Counted from the stretch's first letter, positions 25,438 through 33,591 are shown. The stretch: DNA of 64,000 bases from DATHZQ01 sp965216945 (GCA_965216945.1 CBDCGU010000003.1:3038001-3102000); one strand, 5' to 3'. The notes: generated by a model not told the origin, from the sequence alone. Numbers and translations: made by a program.

Positions 25438-25780
25438 GATTCCTGGATTCACGTCACTAGTTGTCGGTGGGTGGTCCGCTACCTTGAGCACGAGAAGTGT
25501 TCGCAGGTGTTTGGACAAGCCGAGGCGAGTCCTTCGCCGAAGCCGTGCGACAAGACGAGGGTCCACGATGCGGCGTCCAATACGGCGACGAACAGAGATC
25601 CGGCCGCACCGATCACCAAATCAGGTGCACGAACGCCCGTCTAGGCCAACCGCCCAGAGCGGCACATACGAGCGCTATCGCAGCCGTAGATCGTGACTAC
25701 GCATCGTGGCAAGGTGGGCCTGGTGAGGACGGCGCAGACCGCCCGCGGAGCGGCATAGACGCCGGCCGCGGCCTGGTAGA
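25438..25780 (+). other. Gap holding 60-bp repeat A
   Basis: No credible gene is seen. Apart from the repeat at 25606-25665, I see only short open frames with atypical composition; degraded coding sequence is possible. Confidence 0.4.
25606..25665 (+). repeat. 60-bp dispersed repeat, copy A
   Basis: It starts GCACCGATCACCAAATC and ends AGAGCGGCAC. It shares the exact 60-bp length, the 5' end and the terminal CGGCA with four other copies, but its middle is the most diverged. Confidence 0.7.
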
Positions 25781-26566
25781 TCAGCAGCGGCGTGCGGTTG
25801 TGAGCGTCACCACGAGCGGTCGGGTCACCTGGCCGTGGAAGTGCTCACTGATGAAGGACTCGATGTCGTCGAGCAGACCCAGTCGGTCCGTAGGTGTCAT
25901 CATTTGCGTCCCCGAGTAGGACAACATCAGTTTCCGGTAGGCAGTTGCGCTGTAGGTTTGGTCCCAGTCCCACCTGTGGACCGTGACCTCCTCGAAGCGA
26001 TCGTCGGCCTCGAGGAGCTTGCGGATCGGTGGGTCGACGGCATCACGGGTTGGTGCGGGTGGGCCCTGATGTCCCTCTCCGTGCTTCTCGTAGATCGGCT
26101 GGGCAGCATCGAAGAAGCCGTCGTCTTCAGGAGAGGTCACCTGGATGAGATCGACGATGGCCAGGACACCGCCGGGACGCAGGAGTTCGGCGGGCCGGTC
26201 CGTCTGGGCCTGCGGCGAGATCCAGTGGTAGGCCGTGGCTGAGAACACGGCGTCAACACTCGACGAATCGATCGCGGTGTGCTCGAAGTCGCCAACGGTC
26301 ACGTGGAGTCGATCGGTGGGAAGGTTGGAACGGAGCTTGTCCGCCATCGCCGGGCCAATCTCGATCGCGTGTACCGATGCCCCTCCAGCGAGCAGAGCCT
26401 TGGTTGCCTGCCCAGTGCCAGGGCCCACCTCCAGGATGCTCGGATGAGGCGGCAGCAGTGCGAACAAGGTCACATACAACTCTGCGGGATACGACGGCCT
26501 GATCTCGTCGTAGACATCCGGGACTTCGTTGAAGGAGAGCCGTTTGTCCGCGGGCTGTCGTTTCAT
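25781..26566 (-). CDS. Class I SAM-dependent methyltransferase
   Basis: A 261-aa protein. It opens with LSFNEVPDVYDEIRPSYP, then the SAM-binding motif ILEVGPGTGQATKALLAGG, the acidic motif VHAIEIG, and motif VTVGDFEHTAIDSSSVDAVFSATAYHWI, followed by LLRPGGVLAIVD. This is the pattern of trans-aconitate-type/UbiE-like methyltransferases whose substrate is not predictable. ATG 26566 (MKRQPADKR) is chosen because it sits just before the conserved domain. Confidence 0.85.
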   Translation of the reverse strand: MKRQPADKRLSFNEVPDVYDEIRPSYPAELYVTLFALLPPHPSILEVGPGTGQATKALLAGGASVHAIEIGPAMADKLRSNLPTDRLHVTVGDFEHTAIDSSSVDAVFSATAYHWISPQAQTDRPAELLRPGGVLAIVDLIQVTSPEDDGFFDAAQPIYEKHGEGHQGPPAPTRDAVDPPIRKLLEADDRFEEVTVHRWDWDQTYSATAYRKLMLSYSGTQMMTPTDRLGLLDDIESFISEHFHGQVTRPLVVTLTTARRC

Positions 26567-26819
26567 GTCGGCAATCCTGCCAGTGGTCACCCCAAGTACC
26601 CAACCCGTCTCCTCGAGCGACACCCGTTTTCGCCCATCGGTCGCCGGTCAGCCGCCCAGATGACTCGACACCGAGCACCAATGCCCCTCCCGCCGTGTGA
26701 GCCTGCTCGGCACCGCAGCCGCATCGACTGCGTTCAGCGGGAATCGCCGAGCGCGACGACAACGGACGTTGCCACTCGTCCGGCGGTGACCGTGCGACAC
26801 TGGGAAGTGTGAAGTCAGA

Positions 26820-27386
26820 GTGCCCCGCTGTCAGGCGAAGGCTGTGAGTGAGTGGGCATCGCTGGTGGCGGTGATGGTTGTTCGGATCCAGCGCGAGTTA
26901 CACGCGCTTCTTCGCTTGATTGATCCGGGTCATCTCGACCAGCTGCCGGCTCCGGGAGCGAACCCGATCGGGTGGATCGGGTGGCATCTGACGCGCAGCC
27001 ATGACCGCAACATGTCTGAGCTCCTTGGGCGAGAGCAGTTGTGGATCGCCGATGGATGGCACGCCCGGTTTGGCCGCAACCCTGACCCGGCGGACACTGG
27101 CTTTGGGCACTCGCCCGCCGAGGTTGCAGCATTCAACTGTCCCGAAGCCGAGCTGATCCTCGACTATCACGATGCGGTCGTCGAGATGATTCTCGGCTAC
27201 CTGAAGAACGTATCCCCCGATGAGCTTCGCCGTGAAGTCTTGAGCCCCACCTTTTCGAACATCGCCACGGTTGAGCAGCGCGTCTCCGGGGTGCTGGTCG
27301 ATGCCCTGCAGCACCTCGGACAGATCGGGTACGCCCGGGGCATGCTCGAGTCAACCACCGCACACAACAACAGCGACGACGACTGA
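26820..27386 (+). CDS. DinB-superfamily protein
   Basis: A four-helix-bundle protein of the DinB/YfiT-like superfamily, with potential metal-binding His residues in IGWIGWHLTRSHDRN, the central GHSPAEVAAF segment, and DALQHLGQIGYARG near the C-terminus. In actinobacteria many members are thiol-dependent S-transferases or of unknown role. The start is uncertain: GTG 26820, GTG 26844 or ATG 26874. It lies 105 bp before the GNAT gene on the same strand. Confidence 0.75.
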   Translation: MPRCQAKAVSEWASLVAVMVVRIQRELHALLRLIDPGHLDQLPAPGANPIGWIGWHLTRSHDRNMSELLGREQLWIADGWHARFGRNPDPADTGFGHSPAEVAAFNCPEAELILDYHDAVVEMILGYLKNVSPDELRREVLSPTFSNIATVEQRVSGVLVDALQHLGQIGYARGMLESTTAHNNSDDD

Positions 27387-27491
27387 ACTCGATCGGAGTT
27401 CACTTCGCCCAGGAGCGCTCGAAGCCCGAGCCGACGAGAATGTGGCTATGGCTGTGAGTTGTGGGTTCTACGGAGCGAGCGGATCTGGGAC

Positions 27492-28013
27492 ATGACGAAC
27501 GCCGCAGCGACGATTCGCGCGTTCGCACCCGCCGATTGGGGTGCGCTTTGCGCTCTGTACGAACCGGCAGCCCGGCAGGAGCTGGCGCTGTCGGGTATCG
27601 ATCCGCGCGGCTTTCGGCCCCTGTCAGAAGTGGAGGACCTCGACGAGTTCCAGCGCCTGAACACTGCAATGGTGGCCTGCGCGGACGACCGGGTCGTGGG
27701 GCTCGTCGCGTGGCGAGACCGCGGTGAGTGGCGCGATAGCGGCTACCTGTCCTGGCTCTACGTCGATCCAGCGTTCCATCGACATGGAATCGGCACTCGA
27801 CTGCTGGCCGAAGCCATGTCCGCGCTCGACGACCAGGCGTGGACACTGACCAAGTTGGGCAACGACCCCGCAATCAACCTCTATCTGAAACACGGGATGC
27901 AGATCGTGAGATCCCACCCCGCCGACACCGGGGGATTCCCCCACACCGAAGTGCGGTTGGCTTTGCCGACGAGCCGTAAGTTCGACCCAGACGTGCCCAG
28001 CTTCGGCCTGTGA
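27492..28013 (+). CDS. GNAT-family N-acetyltransferase
   Basis: A 173-aa acetyltransferase. Motif A, SWLYVDPAFHRHGIGTRLLAEAM, contains the acetyl-CoA pyrophosphate loop (RHGIGT), and the C-terminal motif NLYLKHGMQIV follows. The N-terminus TIRAFAPADWGALCALY is typical. ATG 27492 precedes it directly. The acceptor substrate is unknown. Its stop lies 14 bp before 60-bp repeat B, as might be expected of a mobile cassette gene. Confidence 0.85.
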   Translation: MTNAAATIRAFAPADWGALCALYEPAARQELALSGIDPRGFRPLSEVEDLDEFQRLNTAMVACADDRVVGLVAWRDRGEWRDSGYLSWLYVDPAFHRHGIGTRLLAEAMSALDDQAWTLTKLGNDPAINLYLKHGMQIVRSHPADTGGFPHTEVRLALPTSRKFDPDVPSFGL

Positions 28014-28027
28014 TCGGTCAATCGGTA

Positions 28028-28087
28028 GCGCCGATCACCAAATCGGGTCGGATATCGCACATTCCGCCAAGTGCACGGTATCGGCAC
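28028..28087 (+). repeat. 60-bp dispersed repeat, copy B
   Basis: It starts GCGCCGATCACCAAATCGGG and ends GTATCGGCAC. It follows the GNAT stop and precedes a convergent MazF-type toxin gene by 17 bp. The ends form an imperfect inverted repeat. Confidence 0.8.
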
Positions 28088-28104
28088 ATCGAGGATCGGG
28101 TATG

Positions 28105-28437
28105 TCAGCTGCCTGCGAGTCCGAAGAAGACCACGATCGCGCGCCCCAGCCTGACCATGTCCTCGTCGGCGAGACGTCCGACTCGCTCGCCGAGCTTGGC
28201 GCGTGGCACTGTGGTGATCTTGTCCACCATCAAGCTGCAGGGCATCCGCAGGCCGTTCTGATCGTCGGGCACCACCGGGAGCCGAATCAGCGGTGCCTCG
28301 GTCGGATCGGTGGTGAAAGCGCACACGGTCACCGAACCGGTCGCATCGAAGCGGTCGTCTTGGATGATCACCACCGGGCGCGGTTTGCCGGTGTAGCCGC
28401 TGCCTGCAGCAGCCGTCCAGATCTCGGCGCGCCTCAC
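28105..28437 (-). CDS. MazF/PemK-type toxin
   Basis: A 110-aa endoribonuclease-type toxin. RRAEIWTAAAGSGYTGKPRPVVIIQ is the usual N-terminal strand and PxRPVVV-type core; CSLMVDKITTVPRAKLGERVGRL is the conserved central region. GTG 28437 overlaps the antitoxin stop by 4 bp (GTGA). The order antitoxin-toxin, both on the minus strand, is the normal arrangement, with autoregulation by the complex expected. Confidence 0.88.
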   Translation of the reverse strand: MRRAEIWTAAAGSGYTGKPRPVVIIQDDRFDATGSVTVCAFTTDPTEAPLIRLPVVPDDQNGLRMPCSLMVDKITTVPRAKLGERVGRLADEDMVRLGRAIVVFFGLAGS

Positions 28438-28655
28438 GCTTCGTCGAGACTCACCGCATCGATGAACGCTTGATCGTCGGCGGCTCGGTCGCTGTCGGCG
28501 ACTGCTGCCGATTGACGGTGGGCTTCTGCCGCAAAACCGGGGGCGCGGACGTCGGCGACCCACATTTGGATGGGGCGCATGCCTTGGGCGCGCATGCGTT
28601 GTCGGTAGCTGCGGACGCGTCGCGTGACGGAGGGATCTTCGTGTGGTGTGGCCAT
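28434..28655 (-). CDS. MazE-like antitoxin (DUF3018 type)
   Basis: A 73-aa antitoxin with a basic, helical N-terminus (TRRVRSYRQRMRAQGMRPIQMWV) typical of DUF3018/MazE-family antitoxins and an acidic C-terminus (SDRAADDQAFIDAVSLDEA) that would wrap the toxin. It precedes and overlaps the MazF-type gene by 4 bp. A palindromic stretch around its ATG (CATGTTACATGTAACG) could be the operator. Confidence 0.82.
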   Translation of the reverse strand: MATPHEDPSVTRRVRSYRQRMRAQGMRPIQMWVADVRAPGFAAEAHRQSAAVADSDRAADDQAFIDAVSLDEA

Positions 28656-28955
28656 GGCCTCATGTTACATGTAACGCCCGGTCGTGTGAACCCGATCGAC
28701 AGATCCCGAGCGGTAGCACGCCGAATCCCGAACCACGCCGATCGGCACGTAGCGAGCGGGGCAGAATATGTCGGCCATGAGCGGAACGGTCCGCTCAACG
28801 TCGCCGGGCCGTCCCGAATCACTCATGCAGCTCGTGCAAGACACGGGGGATACTCCGGCGTGCGCGACACTGCGACCTATGAGTAGTCGGTTGAAGCAGC
28901 CAGGGCTTCCATCTCTTGGGCGACGACTGGCGGAGTCTTCGTCGTCGCCGCAGTT

Positions 28956-29340
28956 ATGCACGTCGGGCTGCTTGCGTGGTTCTTCCTGCAGGAGGGGCGC
29001 AACTACTGCGAGTCTGACGTCTTCGAGAACGTCGTGTCCTTTGGCCTGGCTCACTTCACCATCGGAGTCTTCGCCGCCATCTTGCCAAGGCTGCGAGGTG
29101 TCCGTACGAGCACGGCTTTGGTTGCCCTTCTTGCGTCATGGGTCGGGGCCGCTGCGACGGCGATCGTGGTACGAGGGTGTGTCCGACGCGCTTTGTCCGG
29201 ATGGCTGGGACAACTGCGAGATCGACTCCTTTGCCACCAACGTGTCCAACGGACTTGCGGCGATCGTCGCTGCGGTCGCCACGGCCGCCTGTGTCGCAGG
29301 CATCGTCGCGGTCGGGGCGCGCAGAGGAAGTTCGACCTGA
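28956..29340 (+). pseudogene. Small membrane protein with frameshift
   Basis: The first frame (from ATG 28956 and open further upstream) encodes hydrophobic segments with NYCESDVFENVVSFGL; the second, after a +1 shift near 29167, encodes NCEIDSFATNVSNGLAAIV and a final helix ending at 29340. The two Cys-containing motifs resemble each other, suggesting an internal duplication in the intact protein. An alternative ATG at 28879 would require a second frameshift. I do not recognise the family. It ends 28 bp before repeat C. Confidence 0.5.
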
Positions 29341-29368
29341 CGTGGGCCACGCGTCCTTGGCCGCACCC

Positions 29369-29428
29369 GCACCGATCAGCAAATCGGGCGCCATAACGAT
29401 CGCTTCGCCGAGTGCCCGGGATCGGCAC
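29369..29428 (+). repeat. 60-bp dispersed repeat, copy C
   Basis: It starts GCACCGATCAGCAAATCGGG and ends GGATCGGCAC. CCGATC near the 5' end pairs with GATCGG at the 3' end, and AATCGG with CCGAGT further in. Confidence 0.8.
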
Positions 29429-29461
29429 CTCGCGCTCGCCTCCAACGGTGACACTCAGTGG

Positions 29462-29878
29462 CTATCGGTTGCCGAGGGGAAGTCTTTCGATGCGGTTCTT
29501 GTGGACGGCGTAGATGAATGGTCCGGGCTGGCTGCAGGCGACGGTGATTCTTGTCAGGTTGTCGAGGAAGCGAACGGCCATCTCGTCACCGTTCAGGCTC
29601 TGGCTTGAGAGGCAGAAGCACCTGACTTGGTGGTTGCGGACAGCTTCGCGTTCGGCTCTGTTGTAGCGGACGCGTGTGTCTTTCATGAAGACTGCCCAGT
29701 CGTTTTGTCCTGCCAGTTCGAGCCACGCCTCGTCGGGAATGGTCTCATCGGCTGGCATGCCGTAGTGCTCCGACAGCGTCGTCAGACGTAGCCCGGCTGC
29801 CCGGAGAAGGGTGGGGACCTTGATGCGCCCGAGGCTGCGGTCAAGGAAGAGATCAGGCAGCCCGTCTCGATGCGACAC
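29462..29878 (-). CDS. PIN-like toxin (VapC45/DUF5615-like)
   Basis: A 138-aa protein with a short PIN-like fold. LFLDRSLGRIKVPTLLRAAG gives the first acidic residue, DEAWLELAGQNDWAVFMKDTRVRYN the further acidic cluster, and NHQVRCFCLSSQSL the following strand. This matches PIN-like RNase toxins that pair with DUF433 antitoxins. It overlaps the upstream DUF433 gene by 26 bp. The start is probably GTG 29878. RNase activity is inferred. Confidence 0.78.
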   Translation of the reverse strand: MSHRDGLPDLFLDRSLGRIKVPTLLRAAGLRLTTLSEHYGMPADETIPDEAWLELAGQNDWAVFMKDTRVRYNRAEREAVRNHQVRCFCLSSQSLNGDEMAVRFLDNLTRITVACSQPGPFIYAVHKNRIERLPLGNR

Positions 29879-30578
29879 GGAGTACGTCTTCCAGTTGGCT
29901 TAGGGGGACGCCGAACTCGGCGGCGAGCTCGTCGAGGGATTCGCCCGCCCAGAATCGGTGGAGAACATCGTCAATGCGTGCACCGCCGCGTTCGAAGATC
30001 GGCGCTCCGAAGGCTCGCTTCGGGTCGACGACCACTTCTGCATGTTCATAGGCAGGCACGTGAATCAGTTCGGCATAGCCGTCGGAGGCGTATTCGATGC
30101 GACGGAGGTACTCCTGGATGATCTCGGTGAAGACCCGTTGCCCGCTTCGGACAACGACTAGGTGTAGGGCGGCCCGGCCGTCTTCTGAGTCTGGGTGGCT
30201 CTCTGCGTAGTCGTACAGCAGCTCGGCGCCGTCGGTGTAGAGCCTTCGTGAGGCCAGAGCGTGATCGATGCCCATCCGTGCCTCGATGGCATGCAACGCT
30301 GGCCGGATTCGCTGCATCGGGACACCGCTGCGTCGGATCGCTGCGAGGACGGTTGCTTCGGTCAGTCCAACGAAGGGAATCGACGGCCGTCGCGGACCCT
30401 CCGGCCTCACGTACGCAATGATTGGGTCACCGACAACGTCAGGACGATCGGGGAATCGGCGCGTGTATCCCTTGGCCCATGTTGACAGCGTCGAGACCGG
30501 CACATCCACGATTCGGGCTGCGTCGGTGACGGTGTACAACGGGACTTCGAACCTGAGATGATCTCGCTGCTCGACCAT
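29853..30578 (-). CDS. DUF433-domain antitoxin
   Basis: A 241-aa protein. The N-terminal MerR-like helix-turn-helix (YTVTDAARIVDVPVSTLSTWAKGY) is followed by a middle domain and a C-terminal DUF433 segment (GAPIFERGGARIDDVLHRFWAGESLDELAAEFG), the same layout as VapB45-type antitoxins. A GAAGGAGAGG ribosome site precedes ATG 30578. It overlaps the PIN-like toxin gene by 26 bp and likely represses the operon. Confidence 0.82.
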   Translation of the reverse strand: MVEQRDHLRFEVPLYTVTDAARIVDVPVSTLSTWAKGYTRRFPDRPDVVGDPIIAYVRPEGPRRPSIPFVGLTEATVLAAIRRSGVPMQRIRPALHAIEARMGIDHALASRRLYTDGAELLYDYAESHPDSEDGRAALHLVVVRSGQRVFTEIIQEYLRRIEYASDGYAELIHVPAYEHAEVVVDPKRAFGAPIFERGGARIDDVLHRFWAGESLDELAAEFGVPLSQLEDVLRVASRRAA

Positions 30579-30646
30579 GGCCTCTCCTTCTCAGTGTCAT
30601 TCAACCATCTGGGTGTGATGAATCCGCGGTTCCTCGGCCCCCGTGG

Positions 30647-31131
30647 GTGTTGACTTGGGTGTATTCGTGCAGGTTGGTTCCTCTCTCCGAGGCCTTGAAC
30701 GCTGACATTGAGCATCTCGGGATGGAGCGCGGGCACCGCACGCTGACGATCACCCGCAAAGGCGGCAAGATCGCCACATTCCCCTCGCACCCCGCACCGC
30801 CCGAGCCGTCGACCTGTGCGTTGACGAACGCGAGGACGGGCCGATCTTCCTGAACATGGACGGCACCCGACGCCTCGACCGCCACGCCGCGACCCGGATT
30901 GTGAAGCGCCTGTCTCGACGGGCGGGGATTGAGAAGACGATCTCGCCGCATTCGTTGCGGCACTCGTTCATCACCGCTGCCCTCGATGCCGGTGTCGCCC
31001 TCCGAGATGTACAGGAAGCGGCATCGCACGCGGACCCGAGAACCACGATGCGCTACGACCGCGCCAGGCGCTCGCTTGATCGGCACGCCACCTACATCGT
31101 GGCCACCTTCGTCGCTGGCGCCAGCCGCTAA
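30647..31131 (+). pseudogene. Tyrosine recombinase/phage integrase remnant
   Basis: The last third of an actinobacterial tyrosine recombinase is readable: IFLNMDGTRRLDRHAATRI, then SPHSLRHSFITAALDAGV with the HxxR box, SHADPRTT and the nucleophile Tyr in TMRYDRARRSLDRHA. An upstream piece (LSEALNADIEHLGMERGHRT) is in another frame, separated by a 1-bp deletion near 30780. The N-terminal arm-binding and core-binding parts are missing. It is probably the decayed integrase of an element that once occupied the region. Confidence 0.85.
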
Positions 31132-31140
31132 ACCCAAACC

Positions 31141-31176
31141 CGGGGAGCTGACACCACCCAGCGTGTCAGCTCCCCG
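31141..31176 (+). terminator. Perfect 14-bp hairpin after the recombinase remnant
   Basis: CGGGGAGCTGACAC (31141-31154) pairs perfectly with 31163-31176 around an 8-nt loop. It starts 9 bp after the recombinase stop. There is no U-tract. Confidence 0.65.
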
Positions 31177-31185
31177 CACAGAACT

Positions 31186-31235
31186 GCCGGCTGTGAGCGG
31201 AATGGAGTGCTCCATAGCGCGAGCCGGGACGAGCT
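31186..31235 (+). repeat. Degenerate partial copy of the dispersed repeat at 20312/33887
   Basis: GCGGAATGGAGTGC and ATAGCGC near 31198-31225 resemble the middle of copy 1 (CTCGGAATGGAGTGCGCGAT). The similarity is short and imperfect. Otherwise the 31132-31461 gap shows only the hairpin. Confidence 0.35.
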
Positions 31236-31461
31236 TCGCCGTTCGATTCGGGATCTGCTGTGTGAGATCGTTCGGGGCAAGGCGCGATTTGGGTGTGGGA
31301 GCTGGCTCTGCGTTCGACGTGCCGCTGCTCGAGCGTCTGCGGATCCGCGCCTCGGCAAATCGGGGCCGAACTCCCTGCTGCTTGGGAGAATGAGCGAGCG
31401 TTCGCCACCCTCTGCGGCGTGCCGCTGCGGCGATCTCTGCCGGTCGGCCCTTGAGGCGAAG

Positions 31462-32280
31462 ATGGAATTGACTGATCTCGAAAAGGTTGTTCGGGTCGCG
31501 CTGGCGGCCGGGCTTGGTGCTGCCCTGGGGATCGAAAGGGAGGTCCAGCACAAGACCGCTGGGCTGCGGACCCACACACTGGTGGCGGCCGGTGCTGCGT
31601 TGTTCGCCGTTGCCGGTGCGTCGGTGTCGGCAGATGGCACCGACCTGACTCGCATTGCAGCGCAGGTCGTCACCGGTATCGGTTTCATCGGAGCCGGGGG
31701 CATGATCAAGACCGGGTTCACCATCACCGGAATCACCACCGCAGCCACACTGTGGTTTGCAGCCGCTCTTGGCGTGGCTGCCGGATTTGGTCTCTTTGTC
31801 GTCGCTACGGTGTCCCTGGCAGTCGCTTTGGTGGCGATGCTGGGATTTGCGCCTGCCCGCAACTACATCCGACGCGGCAAGGTCCAACCCCTCCAGATCG
31901 AGTATCAGGTGGGCCACGGGACCTTGACCCCGCTGTTTGAAACACTCAACGCCATCGGCGCACAAGTACAACGGATCTCCATGATTGAGGATGAGGGCAA
32001 ACGCCGGATGAGTTGCGAACTCGTTGGCGTCGGACCCGAAGCCATGGACGGGATCATCGTGTCGTTGCGCGGGCGAGACGAGGCCATCAAGGTCGTTGGA
32101 TCCCCTTGGGTCGACTCCCGACACCCAGCCCTGAATCCGACTCTGTCCCACGGGCTAGGCCTCTCGGCGGATTCGCACAATCGCCAGGGGGATTTGTACG
32201 GCGCAGGCGCACCGAACTCGATCGCCGCCCCGATCACGAGATCAGGCTCGATAACACGCAATTCGCCGATTAGCGCATAG
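31462..32280 (+). CDS. MgtC/SapB-family membrane protein
   Basis: A 272-aa protein: four or five N-terminal helices with MgtC signatures LGIEREVQHKTAGLRTH, GFIGAGGMIK and GITTAATLW, then a soluble ACT-like C-terminal domain (IEYQVGHGTLTPLFETLN). MgtC proteins affect growth in low magnesium and intramacrophage survival of pathogens; elsewhere their role is unclear. ATG 31462 is chosen; the frame is open upstream to 31207 but without family similarity. The last 18 codons lie inside 60-bp repeat D, so the native C-terminus was apparently replaced or extended. Confidence 0.88.
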   Translation: MELTDLEKVVRVALAAGLGAALGIEREVQHKTAGLRTHTLVAAGAALFAVAGASVSADGTDLTRIAAQVVTGIGFIGAGGMIKTGFTITGITTAATLWFAAALGVAAGFGLFVVATVSLAVALVAMLGFAPARNYIRRGKVQPLQIEYQVGHGTLTPLFETLNAIGAQVQRISMIEDEGKRRMSCELVGVGPEAMDGIIVSLRGRDEAIKVVGSPWVDSRHPALNPTLSHGLGLSADSHNRQGDLYGAGAPNSIAAPITRSGSITRNSPISA

Positions 32281-32286
32281 CGGCAT
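32227..32286 (+). repeat. 60-bp dispersed repeat, copy D (inside the MgtC 3' end)
   Basis: It starts GCCCCGATCACGAGATCAGG and ends ATAGCGGCAT. The MgtC stop codon at 32278-32280 lies inside it. Confidence 0.75.
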
Positions 32287-32351
32287 CACTGATGCGTGCC
32301 GTTGGGTTCGACCCGGTTGCGCCTATGGCGTATTTGTGGCATATTCATGCC

Positions 32352-32588
32352 ATGCCACGAGTGAGAGTCAGCACGACGGTGGACGAATCACTTCTCCAGG
32401 AAACGCGGCGATTGCGATCTGAGAGCAACGATGCCGCCCTGCTCGATGAGGCGCTCGCTGCCCTCCTCGCTCGGCACCGCGCCGCCCAAATCGACGACGC
32501 CTACACCGCGTACGACGCTCATCCAATTGACGAACCCGACGACTGGGGTGACCTGGCATCGTTCCGCGAAGCCGCCGGGTTGTCGTGA
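32352..32588 (+). CDS. Antitoxin of a MazF-type module
   Basis: A 78-aa protein. The N-terminus PRVRVSTTVDESLLQETRRL suits a ribbon-helix-helix DNA-binding domain, followed by a helical toxin-binding tail with Asp/Glu-rich DEPDDWGDLASFREAAGLS. ATG 32352 (MPRVRVS) is preferred over an upstream in-frame ATG at 32325. The stop overlaps the toxin start by 4 bp. It begins 66 bp after repeat D. Confidence 0.82.
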   Translation: MPRVRVSTTVDESLLQETRRLRSESNDAALLDEALAALLARHRAAQIDDAYTAYDAHPIDEPDDWGDLASFREAAGLS

Positions 32589-32914
32589 GCGCCCTGCCTG
32601 CTCGGGGTGAGGTCTGGTGGTGTGAGCTACGCGAGGTCCCTCGCCGACCTGTCGTGGTGTTGTCCCGGGATGTCGCCATCCCAAGACTACGTCGAACGAT
32701 CATCGCCCCCTGTACGACCACCATCCGCGGGTTACCCAGTGAAGTCCTTCTCGAGCCGTCCCAGGATCCCATCCCCCGGGCCTCAGCGGTGAATCTCGAT
32801 TCGATGGAGAGCGTCTCGGTCGGAACACTCACGCAGCGATTGGGGCGCCTGAGCGATCAGCGGATGCGCCAGATCTGCACAGCGGTCAACGTCGCCGTTG
32901 ACTGTGTCGGTTGA
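32585..32914 (+). CDS. MazF/PemK-type toxin
   Basis: A 109-aa endoribonuclease-type toxin. Family features are ARGEVWWCELREVPRRPVVVLSRD, the IIAPCTTTIRGLPSEVLLE strand pair, and ASAVNLDSMESVSVGTLTQRLGRLS. GTG 32585 overlaps the antitoxin stop (GTGA). It is the second MazF-type toxin in 5 kb but only distantly similar to the one at 28105, so the two modules probably arrived independently. Confidence 0.9.
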   Translation: MSALPARGEVWWCELREVPRRPVVVLSRDVAIPRLRRTIIAPCTTTIRGLPSEVLLEPSQDPIPRASAVNLDSMESVSVGTLTQRLGRLSDQRMRQICTAVNVAVDCVG

Positions 32915-32989
32915 CGGGCAGGGCAGCGACGCCGATCAACATTTCTGTCGCCACAACGAGCGCGTCCTCAAACCACGCATAGCAGGCAC

Positions 32990-33283
32990 CTATCGGGCGC
33001 TGCTCGGTTGGGTTCGCCACTGCACTTCAAGCCCGACTGTCTCGAGGTCGCTGCGGGACGCCCAGGTGGTCGTTCCCGGCATGATGTCGATTTCGTCGGC
33101 CACTCGCCCGTCCGGGCGGTCCGGCACTATCGCCGTCTCGCGAGACACGTCGTCAGTGTGGAGCCACACCTCGCCGCCCTCGTCGCACATGAGGACAACA
33201 GCACCCGACGAAGTGACCAAGGGACGTACCAGGCCCTGGTCCTGAAACGGGCACTCAACGAGCCAAAGCATCTCACCAGCCAT
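32990..33283 (-). CDS. Hypothetical protein, 97 aa
   Basis: A small soluble acidic protein of unknown family (MAGEMLWLVECPFQDQGLVRP...). It is strand-rich in the middle (GAVVLMCDEGGEVWLHTDD), like small immunity or SMI1-type proteins, but no motif is decisive. A GGAG ribosome site lies 8 nt before ATG 33283. It is convergent with the MazF gene and lies just before repeat E, as the lone extra gene of that interval. Confidence 0.5.
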   Translation of the reverse strand: MAGEMLWLVECPFQDQGLVRPLVTSSGAVVLMCDEGGEVWLHTDDVSRETAIVPDRPDGRVADEIDIMPGTTTWASRSDLETVGLEVQWRTQPSSAR

Positions 33284-33333
33284 TGTTGTTGCTCCGACGA
33301 GCCGAGTCGTCCATGCCGAACCGTATCACGGGG

Positions 33334-33393
33334 CCGCCGATCGCCAGATACGGCGCAGAAACGCACATTCCGCGAGGTGTCCGGGATCGGCAT
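33334..33393 (+). repeat. 60-bp dispersed repeat, copy E
   Basis: It starts CCGCCGATCGCCAGATACGG and ends GGATCGGCAT, with the central ACGCACATTCCGC shared with copy B. Confidence 0.78.
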
Positions 33394-33443
33394 CCGGGAG
33401 TGTGCCCACCGACAACACCGACTAGCCACCACAGACCCACCCA

Positions 33444-33497
33444 GGGGGGTCAATTCTCACCCGGTGCCAGGGGGTCAAAATTCAGGCGGTGTTGACA
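33444..33497 (-). mobile_element. Probable end of an IS21-family element (remnant)
   Basis: Read on the minus strand it begins TGTCAACACCGCCTGAATTT and contains two copies of a TTGACCCCC motif, a pattern I associate with IS21-type ends carrying multiple transposase-binding repeats. No IstA/IstB reading frame is present. Confidence 0.4.
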
Positions 33498-33591
33498 ACC
33501 GCAGGGGTCTCGATGGGACGAGCCATCGCGGTGCTCATGGATCAGGCAATGGCCGCGGTGCTCGACGACTCGAAGGGGCGCCGCTCCTTCC

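Noticed and set aside
25606..33393. 60-bp repeats as classical integron attC sites
   Set aside because: Length and hairpin potential fit, but I see no terminal GTTRRRY/RYYYAAC core boxes, and the only recombinase is a truncated one without an IntI-specific feature; kept as an unexplained repeat instead.
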